Assembly (NCBI GenBank): GCA_009711785.1
Contig: VENA01000016.1
Location: 64,476-128,475, forward strand
Origin: Bacillota bacterium
Lineage (GTDB): Bacteria > Bacillota > Clostridia > Tissierellales > MES13
Direction of reading: 5' to 3'
DNA length: 64,000 bases
Each line of letters starts with the position of its first letter. Position 1 is the first letter of the stretch. Of the stretch, positions 57,752-64,000 are shown piece by piece. The notes under the pieces are model-generated. The model was given only the letters and a program-made list of their open reading frames with translations. It made no database searches and was not told the origin of the DNA. Position numbers and translations under genes: made by a program.

Positions 57752-59290
57752 CTACTCATCTGAGAATTGTGATGCAAAGTCTCTCATAGCTTTAGCTACC
57801 ATTTTCTTAATAGTTTCTTCTGATGCTCCCTCAGTTTCTTCAGTTTTACCATCATTTTTCTCCATTACTATTGAAACACCATCAAATAGGTTTGTCATAC
57901 GTCCAAGGAAAAGACTTCCTTTACCAACTATCATTGCACTATTTATTTCGCCTTCAACCATTGCATCCCTAGCAAATCCTACATAAGGTACTCCTGATGG
58001 TATATGACCTTGAGTTGGAGCCCATCCTGGCATACCATGATTTTTAACAAAGTTTAGTAATTCTTTTCTTTCTAATTCTTTTCTCTTAACTCCCAATGCT
58101 CCGATCATTTTATAATTTGATGTTGGAACATCTCCTGCTCCTGCTGGTTTTGTAATATCTGGATTTTGCATCTCAACAGAATATTTATCTATATCAGTTA
58201 TTTTTAAGTCACCTTTATCTAGAGGATTTGTTATTAAAGAAGTTATAACAGCTTGTGGTGAAGATCCAGTTCCAACTGTGTGTCTTCCAACTAAGTCTGT
58301 TCTTAATACTGGATTAATTCCATCATTTTTACTAACTAATATAGCAAAGCCACCTAAAGTATCCTCTAACACAGGCATATCCTTTTTAACATGGTCTTTA
58401 CCATTCATTCCAAGTTTTGCTGTTGCACCTCCGGCAACTACTACTACATTATCATAAGTTCCTGCTTGAACTAATGAAGCAGCTTCTATTAAAGAGTGAG
58501 TTGGTGCTGCACAGAATCCTCTTGTATCTGAACCTGTAGCATTAATACAACCTGTTATTTCACCTATAGATTTAGCGAAGTTTCCTCCACCTCTTTGATT
58601 CATATCTCCACAGGCTTCTTCTGAACATTCAACTATATAATCTATACTTTCTGGATCTATATCATTTTTATTTAATAAGTTTAACATAGCTAATGCACCA
58701 GATGCTTTAACAACAATATTTTCATATATTGTATGGGCATTTAAATTAATATCTACATCATGAGCTCTATTTACACATCCGATAACTTTCCCATCATTAT
58801 AGATAGGCTCAGCTTCATATTCTTCAATGTGCTTTTCTATATCTTCTAATTCTTCTCCCTCTTTAAGCTTATTAATTAATTCATCAGTTATCAAAGGATG
58901 ATTTTCTAACTTTTCTTTAACATCACTAACAAAGGATTTCTCTAGTGATACTAAATCAAAAACATCAACTATTTTCATTAATCCTATAAACTCATCCTGT
59001 GGCATTATTTCTCCATACTTACCAAATCTATCAGCATCTTCTATGTTTTTATCATACCAAGGCATTTTATATTCACTTAGTTTTTCTGGAGTTATATTAC
59101 CTATGTATGTTTGATTTGGTGGATAACTTACCGTTTCTTGATAACTTCTTAAATGATTGGGTAATTTTTTTAAGTATTCTGATTCTGGGTTTACAACCCT
59201 TTCTGTAGTTTGTGTAGTACCATTATGAAGTACCATATCCGGAGTATGTACTAAAACATATCCAGATCCTTTTACAACTGAAAATGACAT
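57752..59290 (-). CDS. grdC: Glycine reductase complex component C, subunit beta
   Basis: A 512-residue GrdC, with a 3-oxoacyl-ACP-synthase-like fold. It contains IVECSEEACGDMNQRGGGN, TGSDTRGFCAAPTHSLIEAA and a VVVVAGGATAKLGMNGK segment typical of the family. It works with GrdD to form acetyl phosphate. I start at ATG 59290, with GGAGGTGA eight bases upstream; the longer frame would begin in the SD. A long hairpin separates it from grdB. Confidence 0.94.
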   Translation of the reverse strand: MSFSVVKGSGYVLVHTPDMVLHNGTTQTTERVVNPESEYLKKLPNHLRSYQETVSYPPNQTYIGNITPEKLSEYKMPWYDKNIEDADRFGKYGEIMPQDEFIGLMKIVDVFDLVSLEKSFVSDVKEKLENHPLITDELINKLKEGEELEDIEKHIEEYEAEPIYNDGKVIGCVNRAHDVDINLNAHTIYENIVVKASGALAMLNLLNKNDIDPESIDYIVECSEEACGDMNQRGGGNFAKSIGEITGCINATGSDTRGFCAAPTHSLIEAASLVQAGTYDNVVVVAGGATAKLGMNGKDHVKKDMPVLEDTLGGFAILVSKNDGINPVLRTDLVGRHTVGTGSSPQAVITSLITNPLDKGDLKITDIDKYSVEMQNPDITKPAGAGDVPTSNYKMIGALGVKRKELERKELLNFVKNHGMPGWAPTQGHIPSGVPYVGFARDAMVEGEINSAMIVGKGSLFLGRMTNLFDGVSIVMEKNDGKTEETEGASEETIKKMVAKAMRDFASQFSDE

Positions 59291-59379
59291 AATTTGACTC
59301 ACCTCCATGAATTTTAAAAAACAAATAAATATTTTATGAACAAGTTAGTAATTAACACTAAGGTTATGTTGATTTTTTA

Positions 59380-59405
59380 AGAGGGTGATAAAATTATCAC
59401 CCTCT
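59380..59405 (-). other. Intercistronic hairpin between grdB and grdC
   Basis: A 12-bp stem AGAGGGTGATAA/TTATCACCCTCT with a 2-nt spacer at its centre, followed on the minus strand by TAAAAAATC rather than T-rich sequence. It may stabilise the upstream mRNA or reduce grdCD expression. Confidence 0.65.
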
Positions 59406-59416
59406 TTATATATTAA

Positions 59417-60727
59417 TTAAGCTTCAAATACAGTTTGGCCATCAACTTCAGTTTCTAAAGCTTCTAATGCTTTTTCTACTAAACCTCTTCTTAATTGTTT
59501 TTCTTCATCAGCATCTAATGCTGGGTTTCCTAATGGATGAGGAATAGCTATTGTTGGTACTATTCTATTAGCTCCAACAGTTTTTGAAATTGGTACCACT
59601 GTACACATATGAACAACAGGAATACCTGCTCTTTCAATTTCTTTTACCATCGTTGCACCGCAACGTGTACAAGTACCTCAGGTAGATGTTAATATAACTG
59701 CATCTACTCCATCAGCTACTAATTCCTTTGCAAATTCCTCTGCAAAAGCTTTAGAGCTTGCAACTGCAGTACCATTACCTGTAGTAGTATAGAAGAATTT
59801 GTGTAACTCACCTATTCTTCCTTCTTTTTCTAAATCTCTTAATACATCAACTGGTAATACTCTATCTGAATCTTCATTTGCATAAACTGGGTCATAACCA
59901 CCATGGGCAGTTTCATGAGTTTCCTCAGTTAAATTATTAAAATCAGATATATCATACTTACCATATTTTGAAGCACTTGAAGACTCAATATGATCAGGGT
60001 TATCCTTAGGGACAATACCTCCTGATGTTACTAAAGCAACCTTTGATTTAGATAAGTCCTTAACAGCTGGATTTGCATCTACTCTATCAAAATCTGGCAT
60101 AGCAAATTCTGTTTTGAATTCTTCGCCTTTAAGTTTCTTTACAAGCATATCAACTGCTCTTTCAGCACCTCTTTTTTCAGCGAAATAATTCTTTCTAACA
60201 CCCATTGGCATATAGTGTTCTTCTTCCGGAGAACCTATTTCTTCACCTTTAGCTAATTTTACCGCTAGGGGTGCCATAGATTTAACAGCTTTTCTCATAC
60301 CTGCTGCACTATTTCTTGTTTCAACTATATGAACGCTTTTCTTAAACATATCCGCTCCAGGGTTTTCTTCATACATTCCTGTTATAACGGGGATATTTAA
60401 CTCTTCTTTAACTGCATCTGTAATAGTACCACAAGCAACTCCATATCTTCCTGCATTAAAAGCTGGGCCTGCCATGAATAAGTCAGGGTCATATTCCTTA
60501 ACCATTTCAATAACTTTAGCCTTTGCTTCTTCTAAATTTTCATTAAAGTAAGAATCACCACATATAACTGTAGCAACTATTTCAGCATCATCACCAAACT
60601 TTTTATTAAAAGCCATACCTGGTCCTACGACACCTTCTCTTACTTCTGGTTTATAATCTGCTTTCTCTTCTCCACCAATACCGGCAAAGAACTGATTTAT
60701 ATAATGTACTACTTTCAGTTTACTCAT
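59417..60727 (-). CDS. grdB: Glycine reductase component B, selenoprotein (glycine-specific)
   Basis: A 436-residue selenoprotein read through an in-frame UGA at 59678-59680 (Sec350), in the context ILTST-U-GTCTRCG, exactly where characterised GrdB has selenocysteine. The N-terminal part (VVHYINQFFAGIGGEEKAD) and GPAFNAGRYGVACG are diagnostic. It activates glycine together with the pyruvoyl subunit from GrdE and passes the carboxymethyl group to protein A. The start is ATG behind GAGGGGGGG. It lies 35 nt after grdA. The two halves are one gene, not a broken one. Confidence 0.96.
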
Positions 60728-60762
60728 TGTTTCCCCCCCTCTCTTATTTTCGGGTGTATTTA

Positions 60763-61239
60763 TTAGTCATCAAATTTACAGAACTCTTCTCTTATATCAG
60801 TCATTTCTTCTATTATTTCATCTACATCAAGTACCATTTCCATCATACCTATCTGCTCATCATATACATCTGCGTCTACTTCATCTTTAAATTCTGGTTC
60901 AACTGCATGATATACTCTTAGTCCTAACTGGACTCCTGCTAATGGACCTGCGAAAGTAGGGTCACCTGCTGTTACAGTTTCAGCTGCTAGTCCTGCTGCT
61001 TCGCCTTCTGCAGCACCTAAAACAACTATAACATTTTCAGCTCCGTGTTTATCAGTTAAATCTTTAACCCTTCTTTGGTTTTCTAAGTCCATAGCACCTG
61101 CAGCAGTTCAGACAAAACACTCAGTTGATGAAAAAACTACTTCAGCTTCAGTTGATTTAAGACATTCTTCCATAGCTGGGCCTGGAATTCCGTCTCTATC
61201 ACCGATGATTATTACTTTCTTACCATCGTATCTTCCCAT
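60763..61239 (-). CDS. grdA: Glycine reductase protein A, selenoprotein
   Basis: A 158-residue selenoprotein with an in-frame UGA at 61108-61110 (Sec44) in the hallmark motif [17 protein letters not shown]. The rest matches GrdA through [20 protein letters not shown] and [11 protein letters not shown]. It carries the carboxymethyl selenoether between proteins B and C and is re-reduced by thioredoxin. Start ATG 61239 has AAGGA eight bases upstream; another in-frame ATG nine bases earlier sits too close to it. Ordinary ORF calling sees only the part after the UGA. Confidence 0.97.
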
Positions 61240-61258
61240 TTTAACCATCCTTTCTTTT

Positions 61259-62545
61259 TTAATATCCTTTTGCACTTAATTTATTAAATCCAAGTTCATT
61301 TGTTGCTCCTGTTATAGCCTGTAATTCAACAACAATAGAACCATCTTTTTCTAAACTTCCATCAAATCCTCCGGCTATTGAATCTACTGGTTCAATATGC
61401 CCTATTATCTTATCCATTGGTGGTAATTTAATAACTTCGTTTGCATTACCTCCAGTTACAACAGCATTTGCCTTCGGATCAGCATCTGCTAATGGTTGAC
61501 TTGCTCCATCTCTTCCTGCATACTCATCTGTAACTATAACTGTTTTAATACCTTTTTCTTCTATCTTCTTACAGTTCATAATTAAATCTGTATCAGGATT
61601 TCCAAAACCTTCTTGTGATATTATAACTCCATCTACTCCTAGATATTCTGCTAATTTAGCTGCCCAATTAGAAGATCTCTCTTTATCAGCTAAATAAACA
61701 TTTTCATTTGTTATAATCATACCAACAAAGTTAAATTCCTTACCATGCTTATCAAATAAGTCATGTATAACAGGGTTATTTAAATGATGATATGTTGTAT
61801 TTTTATCACAAGCAGATACACAGTTACCACTTATAATTGCACCATCCATTATCTCAGTAGGTCCAATTAAAGTTGATAGAGTTTTCTTTGCATCAACTCC
61901 ATATACATAAGTGTCGTGTAATAAACCTTGACTTTGTAGCATTTGTACATAGGCTACCTTTGGTAATTCAGGATATTTTTCAACACTCTTTAATAAAGGT
62001 AGTGATTCATAAGACTTTACCTCATCTGGTTTTATATCCTTAGCTACTTCTCCAAAATATCTTGCTGCTTTAAGTCCTGCCATTCTCACAGCTTTTTCAT
62101 GTTCATGCTGTTTTAAATCATCCTTTGGTTCACAGATTAAAACAACATTATTTAACTTAGAAAATGGTGTGTAATCAGCTCCTGGGCCTGTCATATCAAT
62201 TATACCCTCTTGGAAACCAACTATCTTACCAGTTGTTACAACTGCTGCTCCCTTTAAAACATTTGTTTTTCCAGTTCCAACAGTGTCAACTTTTGATAAA
62301 ACTCCAGGGAATATCCCTCCTGGTCCATCAACTTTCACTCTAGGTTCAATTACATCCTTTACAGGTGTAATTCTTATACTATCACCTGGTTTTGCTAACT
62401 CAACATCAACACTTTTTAGATGCTCATCTTCACTTATAAGTGAAATAAGCTCCTCTTTGTTTACTATTAAAGTGCCATTTTCAACTTTAGTATCTTCACC
62501 AAATTTTACATCTTTGATGAATATATTACCTAATTCCAGGTTCAT
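61259..62545 (-). CDS. grdE: Glycine reductase component B precursor (pyruvoyl subunits)
   Basis: A 428-residue proprotein. In the family it is cleaved ahead of a conserved cysteine that becomes a pyruvoyl group; here the sequence is [16 protein letters not shown], with C242. The pyruvoyl binds the glycine amino group as a Schiff base. Other marks are [19 protein letters not shown] and [14 protein letters not shown] start at ATG 62545 behind GGGAGGTGAG. It is first of the core grdE-A-B-C-D genes and follows trxA behind a palindrome. Confidence 0.95.
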   Translation of the reverse strand: MNLELGNIFIKDVKFGEDTKVENGTLIVNKEELISLISEDEHLKSVDVELAKPGDSIRITPVKDVIEPRVKVDGPGGIFPGVLSKVDTVGTGKTNVLKGAAVVTTGKIVGFQEGIIDMTGPGADYTPFSKLNNVVLICEPKDDLKQHEHEKAVRMAGLKAARYFGEVAKDIKPDEVKSYESLPLLKSVEKYPELPKVAYVQMLQSQGLLHDTYVYGVDAKKTLSTLIGPTEIMDGAIISGNCVSACDKNTTYHHLNNPVIHDLFDKHGKEFNFVGMIITNENVYLADKERSSNWAAKLAEYLGVDGVIISQEGFGNPDTDLIMNCKKIEEKGIKTVIVTDEYAGRDGASQPLADADPKANAVVTGGNANEVIKLPPMDKIIGHIEPVDSIAGGFDGSLEKDGSIVVELQAITGATNELGFNKLSAKGY

Positions 62546-62573
62546 ACAACTCACCTCCCTTTGATATTGGCAA

Positions 62574-62603
62574 TTATCTTAGCAAATTAATTTGCTAAGA
62601 TAA
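62574..62603 (-). other. Perfect 30-nt palindrome between trxA and grdE
   Basis: TTATCTTAGCAAATT and its exact complement abut. No T-run follows on either strand, so it is not a standard terminator. It may act in mRNA processing between the trxBA and grdEABCD parts, or bind a dimeric protein. Confidence 0.7.
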
Positions 62604-62625
62604 CTACAATTCCTTAAAGTATATA

Positions 62626-62940
62626 TTAAACATACTTTTTTATCATTTTTTCAATGTTTGCTGCTGTTGCTTCTTCCTTTGTTACTTCTTCAACTTTTTC
62701 TCCATCTTTATAAATTACTATTGTAGGTAAACCTAAAACTTTTTGCTTTATAGCAAGTCTTCTTGCTTTTGCAGTATTAAGTTTACAGAACTTGATACTG
62801 TCATATTTCTTTTCTAACTCTTCTACATGTGGCATTAATGCTTTACAAGGCTCACATCCATCACTCCAGAAGTCAACTAATACATATCCTTCTGCATTTA
62901 ATACTTCTTCTTCAAATGTTTTCTTATCAACTTGTAACAT
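62626..62940 (-). CDS. trxA: Thioredoxin of the glycine reductase system
   Basis: A 104-residue thioredoxin with active site GCEPC (28-32) instead of the usual WCGPC. Such variants are known for thioredoxins linked to glycine reductase. The cis-proline loop [11 protein letters not shown] is normal. It reduces the selenide-sulfide of GrdA using electrons from the TrxB encoded just upstream (21-nt gap). The start is ATG behind AAGGAGGG. Confidence 0.95.
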   Translation of the reverse strand: MLQVDKKTFEEEVLNAEGYVLVDFWSDGCEPCKALMPHVEELEKKYDSIKFCKLNTAKARRLAIKQKVLGLPTIVIYKDGEKVEEVTKEEATAANIEKMIKKYV

Positions 62941-62961
62941 TTAAAACCCTCCTTATTTTTA

Positions 62962-63909
62962 TTACTCACTAAATTTATCTTCTATATACTTCTCTGCCTG
63001 TGTAGCTGCTATAGCTCCATCGGCAGTAGCTGTAACCACTTGTCTTAAGGACTTAACTCTACAATCCCCTGCTGCAAACACACCATCAATATTAGTTTTC
63101 ATATTATCATCAGTAGGTATATATCCTCTTTCATCTAAAGTGATTTTATCTTTAAATAAAGTCGTTTGAGGAATGTATCCTATGAATACAAATATTCCAA
63201 ATGTTCCATCTTCTTCATCTGCTTTTATTTCTGTTTCTTCTCCTGTTTCTCGGTTTCTTAATACCATTCCTTCAACTATTCCATCACCTTTAATTTCTTT
63301 AACTTCGCTATTCCAAATAAAATCTATTTTATCATTGTTAAAGGCTTTTTCCTGAATAGACTTAGCAGCTCTTAATTCATCTCTTCTATGTACTATAGTT
63401 ACTTTTCTAGCAAATTTAGATAAGAAAAGTGATTCTTCAACTGCTGTGTCTCCTCCACCTATTGAATAAACTTCAAAGTCTTCAAAGAAAGCTCCGTCAC
63501 ATGTAGCGCAATAAGAAACTCCCTTACCAGTTAATTCTTTTTCGCCAGGCGCTCCTAATAATCTTGGTTTAGCACCAGTAGCTACTATAACACTTTTAGC
63601 TTTGTATTCTCCCTTTTCTCCCTTAAGTACTTTGATTTTTCCTTCTAATTCAACATCGTTAATTGTATCTGTTACCCTTTCAACACCAAAACTTTCAACT
63701 TGTTCAACCATTCTTGCTATTAAAGATGGTCCTGTTGGATCTTTAACTGATCCTGGGTAATTTTCTATTTCCTCTGTAGTAACTATCTGTCCTCCAGCCT
63801 TCTCTTTTTCAAGCACTAAAGTTTTCATTCTAGCTCTTCCTGCATATAAACCAGCAGTTAAACCAGCTGGTCCAGAACCAACAACTACAACATCATAAAC
63901 ATTTTCCAT
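62962..63909 (-). CDS. trxB: Thioredoxin reductase of the glycine reductase system
   Basis: A 315-residue flavoprotein. FAD-binding GSGPAGLTAG (11-20), redox-active CATCDG (C134, C137), NAD(P)-binding SIGGGDTAVEE and C-terminal GVFAAGDCR are all present. It passes electrons from a pyridine nucleotide to TrxA. I use ATG 63909, which has AAAGGAG eight bases upstream; the longer frame starting at 63942 overlaps the end of the preceding gene. Confidence 0.95.
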   Translation of the reverse strand: MENVYDVVVVGSGPAGLTAGLYAGRARMKTLVLEKEKAGGQIVTTEEIENYPGSVKDPTGPSLIARMVEQVESFGVERVTDTINDVELEGKIKVLKGEKGEYKAKSVIVATGAKPRLLGAPGEKELTGKGVSYCATCDGAFFEDFEVYSIGGGDTAVEESLFLSKFARKVTIVHRRDELRAAKSIQEKAFNNDKIDFIWNSEVKEIKGDGIVEGMVLRNRETGEETEIKADEEDGTFGIFVFIGYIPQTTLFKDKITLDERGYIPTDDNMKTNIDGVFAAGDCRVKSLRQVVTATADGAIAATQAEKYIEDKFSE

Positions 63910-63928
63910 TTCATTCACTCCTTTATAT

Positions 63929-64000
63929 TTATTTAATTGCATTTTTAATTAAAGTTAAGTCAATAGTTTGAAAATCAAAAAGTATTTCTTCTGACCAGTC
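63929..64000 (-). CDS. grdX: C-terminal end of the preceding operon gene, probably grdX (partial)
   Basis: The minus strand from the window edge reads an open frame of 23 residues (DWSEEILFDFQTIDLTLIK then NAIK) and a TAA, 19 nt before the trxB start. In glycine reductase operons of amino-acid-fermenting clostridia the gene before trxB is grdX, a small protein of unknown role. The assignment rests on position; only the tail is visible. Confidence 0.6.
   Translation of the reverse strand, partial: DWSEEILFDFQTIDLTLIKNAIK

Noticed and set aside
59678..61110. In-frame stops in grdA and grdB suggesting pseudogenes
   Set aside because: Both are UGA at the exact family selenocysteine sites (CFV-U-T and TST-U-GTC), with conserved sequence on either side.
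61080..61110. Bacterial SECIS hairpin directly after the grdA UGA
   Set aside because: Only a weak stem (GUC with GAC, GC with GC) could be drawn by eye; not firm enough to list. A folding calculation on the 45 nt after each UGA would settle it.

Overview
The window is AT-rich DNA from a low-GC, Gram-positive anaerobe of the Clostridia/Tissierellia type. The grounds are a selenocysteine-containing glycine reductase operon (amino-acid fermentation), strong GGAGG ribosome binding sites with many TTG/GTG starts, a CggR-controlled glycolytic operon, a K+-type membrane pyrophosphatase and a SAM-I riboswitch. No species name is claimed. Nearly all genes lie on the minus strand; only an ATP-grasp gene, one ABC-F gene and a SleB-like hydrolase gene are on the plus strand.

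Layout, left to right. 1-3.4 kb: an FAD oxidoreductase, a divergent RimK-like ATP-grasp protein, a small Mpv17-like membrane protein, and a histidine-kinase fossil. 3.4-14.5 kb: a giant cyclic beta-1,2-glucan synthase-like protein (2853 aa) behind a sugar-nucleotidyltransferase fused to a phosphomannomutase-like domain that has lost its active-site signatures. 14.7-19 kb: an Asp/Glu racemase and a DAACS symporter, next to a GlnK/GlnL-like two-component pair; a GlnL-type direct repeat sits in front of the symporter. 19.3-28.1 kb: two ABC-F ATPases, topoisomerase III, and a decayed methionine synthase locus. In that locus an IS605-type tnpB-only element sits between an orphaned SAM-I riboswitch (with promoter and terminator) and a 5'-truncated metH. 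28.5-33.3 kb: a SleB-like wall hydrolase and a glgP-malQ pair. 33.5-38 kb: tmRNA, smpB, an RCK_C membrane protein, rnr and an esterase. 38.2-42.7 kb: a membrane-anchored Mur-ligase-like protein, a frameshifted gene remnant, hppA and secG. 42.8-51.4 kb: cggR-gap-pgk-tpiA-gpmI-eno with two CggR-type operators, preceded by rpoN. 51.6-56.3 kb: a Bmp/Nup nucleoside ABC importer. 56.5-64 kb: grdX(partial)-trxB-trxA-grdE-grdA-grdB-grdC-grdD, with in-frame UGA (Sec) codons in grdA and grdB.

How it fits together. The glycine reductase operon with its own thioredoxin system gives acetyl phosphate from glycine. The glycolytic operon and glgP/malQ handle sugar and glycogen, and the PPase can recover energy from pyrophosphate. 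Boundaries between units are marked by many clear hairpin terminators. Several intercistronic hairpins without good T-runs lie inside operons and probably tune transcript levels. Starts were chosen by Shine-Dalgarno spacing; in many genes a GTG that overlaps the SD lies just upstream of the chosen ATG.
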